Below are positions 43,203 through 51,249 of a DNA stretch of 64,000 nt, in pieces. The notes beneath the pieces were generated by a model. It was given only the letters and a program-made list of their open reading frames with translations. It made no database searches and was not told the origin of the DNA. Numbering within the stretch: the first letter of the stretch is position 1; each line of letters opens with the position of its first letter. Both the position numbers and the translations under genes were made by a program. Origin of the DNA: Aestuariibius violaceus (lineage in GTDB: Bacteria > Pseudomonadota > Alphaproteobacteria > Rhodobacterales > Rhodobacteraceae); NCBI RefSeq assembly GCF_040779325.2, contig NZ_JBFONT020000002.1:806001-870000 (forward strand), written 5' to 3'.

Positions 43203-43964
43203 TCACATCGTCGCACCACCGTTTACCAGCATGTGCTGGCCGGTGATCCACGCGCCGCTATCGCTCGCCAGAAACGAAACAACCTCAGCAGTATCTTGCG
43301 GTGCACCGAGGCGTCCAAGAGGCGAAGCGGCGGCGGCCACCTCGCGCAGATCCGGCCCGGCAAAGCTGAACATGCCCGGTATCGTCGGGCCGGGCGAGAC
43401 GGCATTCACGGTGATCTGTCGCGACCCTAATTCCTCTGCCAACACCTTTGCCCAGGTGCGGACGATGGCCTTGCTGCCAGCATAGGTCGCCATGCCAGTG
43501 CTGGGAAAATCGACAAGCGAGGATGAGATGGCAATGATCCTGCCATGATCAGCAACTGTTTTTGCTGCCTGTCGCAATACTTTGAACGTCGCCTTGACGT
43601 TGGTGTCGAGAGCCGCGTCCAAATCCTCGTCGGTGATGTCCTGAAAAGCGGCGGCGGGTGCCCCTGCGCCGGCATTCGCCACGATGACATCCAATTGACC
43701 AAAGCGGTTCAGCACGGTCTGGAACAGGGCCTCCACCTGTTCGGTTTGACGCAGGTCAGCCTGAACGGAAATGGCTGTCCCGCCGCTCTTTTCGATGGCG
43801 GCGATACAGTCGTCGGCGCCGGCCTGGTTCGTACTCCAATGGACAGCCACCACCATCCCATCCGCTGCGAGTTTCTGCGCGATGGCGCTGCCGATGGCGC
43901 CACTGGCCCCGGTCACGAGGGCGACGCGCGCCACTCCCGTTTTCGCTTTCCTCGACTGTTCCAT
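43203..43964 (-). CDS. Short-chain dehydrogenase/reductase
   Basis: The 253-aa protein has the classical SDR cofactor motif TGASGAIGSAIA near residue 15, the NAG motif (VIVANAGAG), a catalytic Ser in IIAISSSLVDF and the YxxxK motif YAGSKAIVRT. GWxTGQHMLVNGGATM-like C-terminus (AWITGQHMLVNGGATM) is the usual end. It reduces or oxidises an unknown alcohol or ketone with NAD(P). ATG 43964 lies 2 bp after the SnoaL-like stop, so the two are one operon, divergent from a LysR gene. Confidence 0.93.
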   Translation of the reverse strand: MEQSRKAKTGVARVALVTGASGAIGSAIAQKLAADGMVVAVHWSTNQAGADDCIAAIEKSGGTAISVQADLRQTEQVEALFQTVLNRFGQLDVIVANAGAGAPAAAFQDITDEDLDAALDTNVKATFKVLRQAAKTVADHGRIIAISSSLVDFPSTGMATYAGSKAIVRTWAKVLAEELGSRQITVNAVSPGPTIPGMFSFAGPDLREVAAAASPLGRLGAPQDTAEVVSFLASDSGAWITGQHMLVNGGATM

Positions 43965-43965
43965 A

Positions 43966-44406
43966 TCAGGAATCAACCGGAATCGCGCCGACCTGCTGCA
44001 TCAGGCCAAGAGCATCCACGAACACGTTGTCTTCGGCGATCTTTCCGTCGCGCAGCCGGTAGAGGTGCATGACGTTCCAGAACAGCGGCTTGTGGGTCGC
44101 CTCGAACGGTCCCAGCGGTCCCTCGTGCGTTCCGCCAAAGCGGTCATAGACCATCACGATGTCGCCTTCCGCGATCATGTCGAGCGTTTCTGCTTTGACG
44201 TCGGGGATGCCCTTGTAGAAACCCTCGTAGACGGAGCGCATGCCCTCGGGCCCATAGGCTTCTTCGGGTGGAAATGCCGCTAGCGGCTTCAATACGAAGT
44301 CCTGCGTCAATAACTCGGGCAGGAGGTCGAGATTGTGGCCATTGAATACCTCCTCCAACAGGCGGGTGACCACGGCTTTGTTGGCTTCGAGTGCTGTGTT
44401 GGTCAT
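43966..44406 (-). CDS. SnoaL-like ester cyclase family protein
   Basis: The 146-aa protein from ATG 44406 matches the SnoaL/NTF2-like fold: KAVVTRLLEEVFNGHNLDLL, TQDFVLKP, GPEGMRSVYEGFYKGIPDV, and FWNVMHLYRLRDGKIAEDNV, with the usual His and Asp lining the cavity. Family members are small ligand-binding enzymes or cyclases. The ATG is 115 bp from the divergent LysR gene. A longer in-frame version to 44685 would cover that gene and is rejected. Confidence 0.9.
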   Translation of the reverse strand: MTNTALEANKAVVTRLLEEVFNGHNLDLLPELLTQDFVLKPLAAFPPEEAYGPEGMRSVYEGFYKGIPDVKAETLDMIAEGDIVMVYDRFGGTHEGPLGPFEATHKPLFWNVMHLYRLRDGKIAEDNVFVDALGLMQQVGAIPVDS

Positions 44407-44521
44407 TGGTCTTCTCCATTTGCTGTGGTGTGAAGAAGATATGGACCATTTGACTAATCGTGATAATCTAGCATTGTTATGAATGACTATCCAGAATTCT
44501 GAACAATGAGACCCCCCTGTT

Positions 44522-45412
44522 ATGAGTGACCTCCGCGACAGACGCGCGTTCTGCCGGGTGGCTGAGCTGACATCCTTCGCCGCCGCCGCTCGCGATCTCG
44601 GCCTGCCGACGGCGACGGTCTCCGCCGCAGTCAAGCGGCTTGAAGATACGCTTGGTGTTCGGCTGCTTGAGCGCACCACACGCAAGGTCTCGGTTACTGA
44701 GGACGGGCGCGCCTATTATGACCAGATTGCCCCCTTGTTGGATGACATCACTGATGTCGAGGCGCGGGTGCACAGCCGCGCCGCCACCGTATCGGGCCGG
44801 GTCAGGATCGCGGCACCCAGACATCTGGCCAGCGCCCTGCTGGTGCCGAACATCGCGAGCCTTGTGCGCCAGCACCCGGAGATCGAACTGGATTTCACAC
44901 TGGCCGACGCCGCCGTGGACATGGTGGGCGAAGCCGTCGATATCGCCGTCCGAATTGGCCCACTGGCGGATACCTCCACAAGTGCGATCCGTCTCGGTGC
45001 ATTCGAACAGGTACTCTGCGCCGCTCCGCCATGGATTGAGGCGCATGGCACCATCGCACGTCCAGATGAAATACCTTATCCACTTCCAATGGCCTACCGG
45101 TTCCCGGGATCAGCGCGTGGCTACCCTTGGGCGTTTACCAAGGACGACGAAACGATCGAGATTAACCCTCACGCTACCATCCGTTTTGACGATCTTGACG
45201 CCTATGTGGAAGCCGGGCGCGCCGGACTTGGGCCGATCTGCGTCCTGTCGTTCCAGGCGGCGAGCTATCTGGCCGGTGGAGACCTCATTCATATGCTGAC
45301 GGACTGGCGTGGGGCAACCATCGACGTCCATGCACTCACTCCCGAACGTCGCCATAGATCCCGACGCGTCGAAGTTGTGCTCGATTGGTTGAGACTATGC
45401 GTTGCAGTCTGA
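44522..45412 (+). CDS. LysR-family regulator divergent from SnoaL/SDR operon
   Basis: The 296-aa protein has a LysR HTH (MSDLRDRRAFCRVAELTSFA, then LPTATVSAAVKRLEDTLGVR) and an effector domain (DFTLADAAVDMVGEAVDIAV). It resembles the CrgA/YafC type that senses small organic or quinone-like molecules. The 115-bp divergent region has AT-rich dyads of the T-N11-A kind, for example TTCATAACAATGCTAGATTATC, so shared control of both directions is likely. Confidence 0.9.
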   Translation: MSDLRDRRAFCRVAELTSFAAAARDLGLPTATVSAAVKRLEDTLGVRLLERTTRKVSVTEDGRAYYDQIAPLLDDITDVEARVHSRAATVSGRVRIAAPRHLASALLVPNIASLVRQHPEIELDFTLADAAVDMVGEAVDIAVRIGPLADTSTSAIRLGAFEQVLCAAPPWIEAHGTIARPDEIPYPLPMAYRFPGSARGYPWAFTKDDETIEINPHATIRFDDLDAYVEAGRAGLGPICVLSFQAASYLAGGDLIHMLTDWRGATIDVHALTPERRHRSRRVEVVLDWLRLCVAV

Positions 45413-45979
45413 AGCTGATGCCTCACCGCTTTGGACGGTCACTCGACGAGGAGGCCCGCTCGAAAGCTGGCGCTTGATTCCGTCAGTTTCGGTATGTCGC
45501 GTCTAGTTTTGTTCGAAACCATCGACCGGGTTCGATTTCCGCCCTACCGCCAACACTCGCAATCGGGAGCGTTTTCGCATTCCCTTGGACGTCTGGCGAT
45601 AAGCCCGCTCCCGCCTTTCTGCACGAAGCTGCCTGTCTTCACACGACAAACGGCGCCGGTGGATTGCTGGAAACGAACGCGGCTGTCATTTCTCTTCCCA
45701 ATGCCCTCATCACCCGCGTCCGATGCGGTCTCTCCATGGGCTGATCTGACCGGGATCGGCTGACGCCTCGACCGCCTCAGCCGCAACGCCGGGGCCGCAC
45801 TTTCTTCCCCTGGGCTTCGCCCATTCCTCGCGAATGACCCCCTGGGTCCAAGAAAGCCCGGCCCCGGCGTCCTCCGCTGCGCTGCGGGCCACAGGGGCTG
45901 CGTCGGCGGTCGTCCCGGTCCGGACGATCGCCATCGAGACCGCGACGGGCGCGGGATCGAAAACCAAAGGAGAAATGAC
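45413..45979 (+). other. Noncoding region before DUF736
   Basis: These roughly 570 bp hold no gene I can support. An open frame at 45431-45763 has random-looking composition. The second half carries a large inverted repeat, listed separately. GAAAACCAAAGGAGAAATGAC at the end, in part, provides the ribosome site of DUF736. Confidence 0.5.
45787..45869. repeat. 20-bp imperfect inverted repeat upstream of DUF736
   Basis: Arms 45787-45806 and 45850-45869 match at 18 of 20 positions, with a 43-nt loop. The core reads CGCCGGGGCCG at the left and CGGCCCCGGCG at the right, flanked by TTTCTT and AAGAAA. It is too long for a simple terminator. It could be a protein-binding dyad, an RNA element of the DUF736 transcript, or part of an origin. 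Confidence 0.65.
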
Positions 45980-46315
45980 ATGGCCACCATCGGAACCTTC
46001 AAGAAGACCGGCAACGAGTACGTCGGAGAAATCGTCACCCTCAACGTACAGGCGCAGAACGTCCGCATCGTCCCCGAGGACAGCGCCCCTGGCGAAAACG
46101 CTCCCTCCCACCGGGTTTTCGTCGGCCGCGCCGAAATCGGCGCCGCCTGGTCGAAACGCTCGAACGAGGATCGCGACTATCTGAGCCTCAAGCTGGACGA
46201 TCCGAGCTTCACCCAGCCGATCTACGCCAACCTCTTCGACGACACCGTCGTCGAAGGCGGCGAAGAGACCTTCAGCCTCATCTGGTCTCGGGCTCGCCGC
46301 AAGAACGGCGAGTGA
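45980..46315 (+). CDS. DUF736 family protein
   Basis: The 111-aa protein is a textbook DUF736 member: MATIGTFKKTGNEYVGEIVT, then VGRAEIGAAWSKRS and YLSLKLDDPSFTQPIYANLF, with an ending FSLIWSRARRKNGE. These proteins occur almost only on plasmids and ICEs of alpha- and gammaproteobacteria, near relaxase and Toprim genes. Function is unknown. A strong hairpin terminator follows 14 bp after the stop. Confidence 0.95.
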   Translation: MATIGTFKKTGNEYVGEIVTLNVQAQNVRIVPEDSAPGENAPSHRVFVGRAEIGAAWSKRSNEDRDYLSLKLDDPSFTQPIYANLFDDTVVEGGEETFSLIWSRARRKNGE

Positions 46316-46329
46316 GGATCATCAGACAC

Positions 46330-46360
46330 GCCTCGCCCGGTCAACCGGGCGGGGCGTTCT
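46330..46360 (+). terminator. Hairpin terminator of the DUF736 gene
   Basis: GCCTCGCCCGGT pairs with ACCGGGCGGGGC around a CA loop at 46330-46355, then GTTCTTGG. The stem is 12 bp with one G-T pair and the T tract is weak. It marks the end of the DUF736 transcript before the opposing NTF2 operon. Confidence 0.75.
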
Positions 46361-46474
46361 TGGTCTACCTTTGATCCTGCCACCAGAAGTGGCTTCGATT
46401 CCCCAAAAATCTTGACCATTGCCGCCCGGCCAAAGCCCGCTCGCGAGCCTTCGCATTCACTTGTTTTCTGCCAC

Positions 46475-46912
46475 TTAAGCGGCAGAGTTCAGCGACTTCA
46501 TAGCATTCTCGACCGTGTCGGTCGTGAGATGCTCATGCACGATCCGCCATCCGTCGCCTTCGCGCACCCAGACATGTGTGCCGTGCTGTGCTGCCGACAC
46601 TTTGTCACCGCTAGTGGAGATACCCTCACCTGCAAAAGCGAATGTCACAACGGCGAGGTCGCCCGATATGCGGATCTGGGGCTCTCCGATGGGCGCGATG
46701 GACCAGCTGCGGAACCCCGACAAGGTCCAAGTGCGCGCGTATTCATCGAAGCTTTTCAGGACAACGACCTTGTCGTCGAAATTGTCAACGACATGGATCT
46801 CGCCGGTCGAGAACAGCGGGCGCAGCTTCTCGACGTCAAAGGGATTGGTGCCGATGTTCCAGGCCGCGAACCATGTGTTCATGCCTTCGGTGATTTGTGC
46901 GTGCGGTGTCAT
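46475..46912 (-). CDS. NTF2/SnoaL-like protein
   Basis: The 145-aa protein from ATG 46912 (MTPHAQITEGMNTWFAAWN) has the NTF2-like cone fold: PLFSTGEIHVVDNFDDKVVV, RISGDLAVVTFAFAGEG and WVREGDGWRIVHEHLTTD, the last typical of SnoaL_3 members. It likely binds or converts a small molecule. It overlaps the upstream membrane gene by 4 bp and is the last gene of the azoreductase operon. Confidence 0.88.
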   Translation of the reverse strand: MTPHAQITEGMNTWFAAWNIGTNPFDVEKLRPLFSTGEIHVVDNFDDKVVVLKSFDEYARTWTLSGFRSWSIAPIGEPQIRISGDLAVVTFAFAGEGISTSGDKVSAAQHGTHVWVREGDGWRIVHEHLTTDTVENAMKSLNSAA

Positions 46913-47172
46913 AGTTTCAGTCCCTTCAATGGCGGATTGTCCTGGCCAGCTTCGACCCAGTGGCCGAAGCGCGCCATCAGATGCGGCATAATGAGAAAGT
47001 TCAGAAGCGGGACGACGATCAACGTCAGAACCAGCGTTCTTGCAATCAGCGGCCAGTCCCCGATGACCGGCCCGGTGAGGGCCAGCACCAGAGTGATGAG
47101 GGGGAAGACGGCTGCCCATAGAAGGACAGCGCGCCGTACGGATGGTCTGTCGATGAGAATACGAACAGTCAT
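46909..47172 (-). CDS. Small membrane protein with two helices (DUF2798-like)
   Basis: The 87-aa protein from ATG 47172 (MTVRILIDRPSVRRAVLL) has two transmembrane helices (about 12-34 and 42-64). LLNFLIMPHLMARFGHWVEAG resembles the C-terminal part of small proteins that pair with antibiotic-monooxygenase or NTF2-type genes. Its stop overlaps the next start by 4 bp (ATGA). Function is unknown. Confidence 0.75.
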   Translation of the reverse strand: MTVRILIDRPSVRRAVLLWAAVFPLITLVLALTGPVIGDWPLIARTLVLTLIVVPLLNFLIMPHLMARFGHWVEAGQDNPPLKGLKL

Positions 47173-47183
47173 TATCCTGCTCC

Positions 47184-47729
47184 TCATTGACCATCGTCGC
47201 TGATCAGCGACTGCGTGGTTTCGAGATCCGGGAACGGAACAGCCGACGAGCCGTGCTCGTGGATGATCAGCCAATCGCCGTCGTCCTGTTGCTCGAAGAT
47301 CAATGTCACACGTGCTTCGGGAAAAGCAATGGGATCCCCGTTGGGCATGGTGCCCGATCCCGACAGCGATACGGTGGTCCAGGCGATGTCGCCTCTAACC
47401 GTGACGCGCATGTCGTCCGCCGGGACAAGCGTCCATTCCGCAGGCAGCGCCATGAAGCCTTCATAGTAGCGCGATGCGGCTTCCCAGCCTTCTACACCGT
47501 TGTGCGGGCGGCCGAAGTCGTAGGAAAACAGTCGTTCGTCTTTCACATAGAGATCAGCGATCTGATCAATGGAAAAGGGCTCGTCCGGACTGGTGCTCCA
47601 GCCCGCAACCCAGGTGCTGGTCAGGTCGCGCAGCTCTGCTTCGTCAGCGGTGTCCTGTGCCAGGACCGTACCCGCGGTGCTCAGTGCGAGGAGGGATGCA
47701 AGGGCGGTTGTTTTGAGAAAGTGTGTCAT
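47184..47729 (-). CDS. Exported NTF2/SnoaL-like protein
   Basis: From ATG 47729, behind GGAGTAAGACA, the 181-aa product starts with a signal peptide (MTHFLKTTALASLLALSTAG) with cleavage near VLAQ. The mature part is an NTF2-like domain with WVAGWSTSPDEPFSIDQIAD, EAASRYYEGFMALPAEW and DWLIIHEHGSSAVP. It would act in the periplasm, unlike the paralogue at 46475. It lies 24 bp after azoR in the same operon. Confidence 0.88.
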   Translation of the reverse strand: MTHFLKTTALASLLALSTAGTVLAQDTADEAELRDLTSTWVAGWSTSPDEPFSIDQIADLYVKDERLFSYDFGRPHNGVEGWEAASRYYEGFMALPAEWTLVPADDMRVTVRGDIAWTTVSLSGSGTMPNGDPIAFPEARVTLIFEQQDDGDWLIIHEHGSSAVPFPDLETTQSLISDDGQ

Positions 47730-47752
47730 TGTCTTACTCCTTTGAAAGGGTT

Positions 47753-48427
47753 TCAAGCGGCTGCGGACGCAGCGCTCTTGTTTGTCAGTTGAGCTGCCAC
47801 TTCCGAAAGTGTTTGCGCCGCGGCGGCCTGCCGGTCAGGCAGGTTGTCCTTGTCGACTGCTGTCAACTCGACCGCCACCTGTGTGACGTCCTGCACACCG
47901 ACGAACTTGAGCGCATAGTCCAGGTACCGCGCCTGAAAGTCCCAGTCTTCCACCCCGCTTCCCGGAGCAACTGTCCCGCCGCGCGCGGTGATAACCACGG
48001 CAGACTTGCCGCTGAGCAGCCCCCAGTTCTCATAGGGAGCATCCGCACGGGGCTGATAGGTGTAGCCGGGTTGTGCGATGATATCGATCAGATGCTTGAG
48101 GACATAGGGCACGCCGAAGTTCCACATCGGGGTCGAGATCACGATCAGGTCCGCATCGGCGATGCGATCGATGACCTGCGTCACGCTTTTCCAGGCACGC
48201 GCCTGATCTGAGGTCGGGTCCTCGCCATTCAGCAGGGCATATTTGGCATCGATCAGCGCACCGTTGAACGCGGGCAAGTCCGTGGCCCACAGGTCCATCC
48301 GGTCGATTTCGACGTCAGGATTTGCAGTCTGGATGCCGGCCAGGAATTGCGTGGCCAAGGCGATCGAATGCGAGCGTTCCTTGCGTGGCGAGGCTTCGAT
48401 ATAGATGATCTTGTTGAGCGGTTTCAT
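47753..48427 (-). CDS. azoR: FMN-dependent NADH-azoreductase/quinone reductase AzoR
   Basis: The 224-aa flavodoxin-fold protein from ATG 48427 shows IIYIEASPRKERSHSIALAT (FMN phosphate loop), ISTPMWNFGVPYVLKHLID and GYTYQPRADAPYENWGLLSG, the AzoR motifs, and AVVITARGGT. AzoR reduces quinones and azo compounds with NADH and protects from thiol stress. It is the first gene of a minus-strand operon, divergent from a LysR gene 133 bp away. Confidence 0.93.
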   Translation of the reverse strand: MKPLNKIIYIEASPRKERSHSIALATQFLAGIQTANPDVEIDRMDLWATDLPAFNGALIDAKYALLNGEDPTSDQARAWKSVTQVIDRIADADLIVISTPMWNFGVPYVLKHLIDIIAQPGYTYQPRADAPYENWGLLSGKSAVVITARGGTVAPGSGVEDWDFQARYLDYALKFVGVQDVTQVAVELTAVDKDNLPDRQAAAAQTLSEVAAQLTNKSAASAAA

Positions 48428-48559
48428 GGTTGGGTTCTCCGTTTTGATCTGTTGTCTGGTCCTGACAAACATCGCGCTGCCGGGCCTTGATTGCCAATTC
48501 GAATGGCCCGTTCTGTGATAGGCATTGCTTATTAAAGGCCGCTCTGGCAAATTTGGTTC

Positions 48560-49450
48560 ATGTCAGGGTTCAGGAGATACGAGTGTTTTGTGGCGGTCGC
48601 CGAGACGCTGCATTTTCGCAAGGCGGCCGAGCAGGTCGCGATGACGCAGCCCGCGCTCAGTCAGCAGATCGCGGCGCTTGAAAAATCCCTGGGTGCCAAG
48701 CTCTTTGATCGGGATCGGCGCAAGGTCAGCCTCACAAAGGCAGGCAAGGTTTTATTGCCTGCTGCCCGGGGCGCATTGGCGCAACTGCAGGCGGCGGAAG
48801 CTGAGATCAAGCGTCTGTCTGCGCAGGAGGACAACCTGCTGCGGATCGCATTTCTGGAGTATCTGAAGGTCCCGCATCTGAGCCAGATTCTGGGTGATCT
48901 GATGCAGAAACACACAGACATCGACGTGCAAATGTCAGAGCTACATTCCGATGCTGTGGTTCATGCTTTGGTCGCGCGGGACATCGAAGTCGGTGTTGGG
49001 TTTTTGCCCCCTGACCATCCCGATTTGGCGGCGCGTGAGACTATGAACGGCGTCTGGATGGCCGCGATACCTGAGGATCATGTCCTGTCGGAGTTCGCGG
49101 AGATACCTTTGGACCGGCTTGCCGCAGAAAGTGTGATTACCTTCGCCCGACACCTCAATCCACCGCTCTATGATCGATGCCTGCGCGTGATGCAGACTGC
49201 AAACCCGGAAGCGCGCATCGCCTACCATGTGTCCCAACCGTCAACAGGTCCGGAATATGTGCGCGATGGCTTGGGCTGCTTTCTGCATGCATCCTATGTC
49301 TTGCCCGATGTACCAGCAGGCGTGACGCGCCGACCTGTCAGTGGCTTCGATCCGATCTCCATCGGCTTGATCTGGAGGTCGGATCGGAAGACGAAGGCTG
49401 TTAAGGCCTTTCTGGACGTGCACAAGCATTGGATCGCAGAGAACGTTTGA
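48560..49450 (+). CDS. LysR-family regulator divergent from azoR
   Basis: The 296-aa protein has the LysR HTH (FVAVAETLHFRKAAEQVAMT, then QPALSQQIAALEKSLGAKLF) and an effector domain similar to BenM/CatM-type regulators (LRIAFLEYLKVPHLSQILGD). It probably controls the azoR operon. The divergent region includes GATAGGCATTGCTTATTAAA near 48519, a T-N11-A type site. Confidence 0.92.
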   Translation: MSGFRRYECFVAVAETLHFRKAAEQVAMTQPALSQQIAALEKSLGAKLFDRDRRKVSLTKAGKVLLPAARGALAQLQAAEAEIKRLSAQEDNLLRIAFLEYLKVPHLSQILGDLMQKHTDIDVQMSELHSDAVVHALVARDIEVGVGFLPPDHPDLAARETMNGVWMAAIPEDHVLSEFAEIPLDRLAAESVITFARHLNPPLYDRCLRVMQTANPEARIAYHVSQPSTGPEYVRDGLGCFLHASYVLPDVPAGVTRRPVSGFDPISIGLIWRSDRKTKAVKAFLDVHKHWIAENV

Positions 49451-49453
49451 CGC

Positions 49454-49681
49454 CTATTCGCTCAGGCCCGCCGCTTTTTCAACGATGTACCAGCTGCCTT
49501 CGTTCCAGGTGATGGTCTGGACCATCTTGGTGATCTTCCAGCCGGTTTCCGTGCGCACCAGCCAATTGTCATAGTACCCGATCATGGTCTGCACCGGGCC
49601 GCCCCTTGCGTTGGGCAGGTAGTGCTGGGCGTGCAGCATTGAGCGGACATAGGCCCACAGGCAACTTAGTTCGCAATGCAA
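49454..49681 (-). pseudogene. C-terminal remnant of an NTF2/SnoaL-like gene
   Basis: The open frame encodes only the last third of an NTF2-like protein: LHAQHYLPNARGGPVQTMIG, YYDNWLVRTETGWKITKMVQ and TITWNEGSWY. Upstream of about 49665 the frame turns into unrelated sequence with no start or ribosome site. Typical members are 130-150 aa. It is read as a gene cut when the downstream control module joined the cargo module. It also marks the right edge of the cargo. Confidence 0.7.
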
Positions 49682-49715
49682 TCTTCAAGATTGGGCATGA
49701 GCCACAAAACGCAGT

Positions 49716-49934
49716 TTAATCGGTCGTCTTATCTTCGAGCAGCTTGTTCGGCGCCACATCCAGCGCCAGGGCCGCATGCCAAAGTGTAATGATCGTGACG
49801 TTCTGCTGGCCGCGCTCCATTGAGCTAACATGCGCGCGATCGACACCCATCTTCACGGCGAGCGCCGCTTGGCTCATGTCCGCTAAAGCCCTGTAGTGTT
49901 TGAGATTGTTACCAAAAGTCTGCCGGATATCCAT
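49716..49934 (-). CDS. Small XRE-family regulator, QseC-like
   Basis: The 72-aa protein is a bare helix-turn-helix domain (NNLKHYRALADMSQAALAVK, MGVDRAHVSSMERGQQNVTI). It is divergent from a DUF2285 gene 177 bp away. In ICEMlSymR7A the small XRE protein QseC sits divergent from the DUF2285 antiactivator gene qseM and controls both promoters. The same size, fold and layout occur here. The divergent region holds the palindrome TATTATAATA near 49969, flanked by AGTG and CACT, a likely operator or -10 element. Confidence 0.85.
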   Translation of the reverse strand: MDIRQTFGNNLKHYRALADMSQAALAVKMGVDRAHVSSMERGQQNVTIITLWHAALALDVAPNKLLEDKTTD

Positions 49935-50110
49935 CCGAAGACAAAGGACTATCGCGTATTTTAGTGCGACGTATTATAATACTCACTATGACAGTGCCAT
50001 CCAGACAACCGAACGCAAAAATGCGGTCCCTCTGCTGTGCCACCGTTGCGGAAGGCCCTGCAAATAGGGCATTAACTATTCGGGCGCAGCGACGCCCGCT
50101 GGGGGATTAG

Positions 50111-50371
50111 ATGGGCAATCAAATAAGGAAAAAGCTTACGGATACTCCCCCGCATAGCGACACGCTGACAGACTATGATCGCGCGCAGTTGAAACTGTAT
50201 GCACGATTGCTCGACGCTGAAGCCGAGGGCGCGGCGCTGTCGGAAGTCGCCCAACATCTCTTCGGAATCGATGTTGATGACGAACCGGAACGCGCCCGCC
50301 GCGTGCATGACAGCCATCTGGTTCGAGCGCATTGGATTGCGGAACACGGTTACCGTGAGCTTCTGAGATAG
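50111..50371 (+). CDS. DUF2285 protein, QseM-like antiactivator
   Basis: The 86-aa protein ends in a DUF2285 segment: VAQHLFGIDVDDEPERARRV, HDSHLVRAHWIAEHGYRELL. The domain is a helix-turn-helix variant. In ICEMlSymR7A, QseM is a protein of this size and family that binds and blocks TraR and FseA, keeping transfer off in most cells. Here it lies 149 bp upstream of an FseA-like gene. GGGGGATTAG precedes the ATG. The role is inferred from family and position. Confidence 0.82.
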   Translation: MGNQIRKKLTDTPPHSDTLTDYDRAQLKLYARLLDAEAEGAALSEVAQHLFGIDVDDEPERARRVHDSHLVRAHWIAEHGYRELLR

Positions 50372-50397
50372 GCACCAGCAGGCGCGATGCTGACGCC

Positions 50398-50424
50398 AAG
50401 GTGATGCTTTTCACGCATCACCTT
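50398..50424 (+). terminator. Perfect hairpin between the qseM-like and fseA-like genes
   Basis: AAGGTGATGC at 50398-50407 and GCATCACCTT at 50415-50424 pair fully over 10 bp with a 7-nt loop TTTTCAC. No T tract follows. It separates the two genes and may limit read-through or bind a protein. Confidence 0.6.
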
Positions 50425-50519
50425 ATGCCGCTGACTCCTCTACGAATTCCCGCTTAACGCGAGCATATTGCTGTGTCCTCAGCGTCTAACGCTCGGCGCG
50501 TAGCAGTGGGAGAGCGAAT

Positions 50520-51249
50520 ATGCCGACGAATTGGCGAGACGAAACCAACTACGACTACATCGAAAACCTCGATGCGTCCGGGCTGGCCTGGGAATGTCTC
50601 AGGCGCAATCCCGACTACCGCGCCGCATTTCCAAACATGACCGAGAACGAGGCGGCCGCATGGGGGTTACGATTTCCCCGTCGATCCCGAGCTCAGGGCG
50701 ACGGCCGCTAAGCTCTACTGGAGGCCATCCGTTGCACCGGCCGTCACAACACTGATGACGGATACGGCGCTTAGCAACGCAGACCCAACCGACTTTCGCC
50801 GCGTGATCATCGACGTCCGAAGAGGTGCGCAAGGCCGGTATTGGACGTGCATCCGCAGCGGTCTGATCATTGTCTCAAACGACGCTTTATCACCCGACCG
50901 GCCGCGCGCCATCGTCATTCCGATCGCTCCCGACTGGTCAATCAGGATGCTTGCAGCGGAGCGCCTGAGAGCCGTATGGCGCGGTCAGACCCCGCCAGCC
51001 TTGTTCACCCTTCAGCGACGCCGCCGCATCGGTCATGCGCTACGCACTGACGATGCGCGGCAGTCCGGTGCGCCGCTGCGCGATATCGCAGTCGCCTATT
51101 TCGGCGCACACCGAGTCGCTGCCGAACCATGGAAGACCAGCGCTTTGAAAGCGCAGATCGCGCGACTTGCAGCATACGGAAGAACGCTCGTCGGTGATGG
51201 CTATCGGCAATTGCTTCGAGGGAAATCAGCGGCCCGATCGCGTCGTTAG
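50520..51249 (+). CDS. fseA: FseA-like ICE activator, DUF6499-DUF2285, joined by a +1 frameshift
   Basis: The 5' frame (50520-50711) encodes WRDETNYDYIENLDASGLAW and ECLRRNPDYRAAF, a DUF6499 domain. At 50673 TTT-CCC-CGT the reading continues sensibly only in the +1 frame: FPVDPELRATAAKLYWRPSV, and then the DUF2285 domain (FGAHRVAAEPWKTSALKAQI, ARLAAYGRTLVGDGYRQLL) to 51249. Without the shift a 63-aa product ends at TAA 50709. FseA of ICEMlSymR7A is made in just this way from msi172 and msi171. Whether this is programmed or a mutation cannot be proven from one sequence, but both halves look intact. Confidence 0.82.
50673..50679 (+). promoter_or_regulatory. Probable +1 programmed frameshift site TTT-CCC-C
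   Basis: In the zero frame the codons are TTT CCC CGT. A tRNA-Phe with anticodon GAA on TTT can slip forward to TTC, after which CCC GTC GAT follow in the +1 frame and the DUF2285 half is read. The following C run allows the same slip by tRNA-Pro. The zero-frame stop lies 30 bp downstream, at 50709. Confidence 0.7.
50755..51249 (+). CDS. DUF2285 half of the FseA-like gene as an independent frame
   Basis: An ATG at 50755 could start a 164-aa DUF2285 protein by itself, and automated annotation may show it so. I see no good ribosome site upstream, and the +1 frame encodes plausible protein for 80 bp before this ATG. I therefore regard it as part of the fused product, with a separate product possible but unlikely. 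Confidence 0.45.
   Translation: MTDTALSNADPTDFRRVIIDVRRGAQGRYWTCIRSGLIIVSNDALSPDRPRAIVIPIAPDWSIRMLAAERLRAVWRGQTPPALFTLQRRRRIGHALRTDDARQSGAPLRDIAVAYFGAHRVAAEPWKTSALKAQIARLAAYGRTLVGDGYRQLLRGKSAARSRR

Noticed and set aside
45431..45763. A 110-codon frame before DUF736
   Set aside because: It has no start context, random composition, and the opposite strand is open as well.
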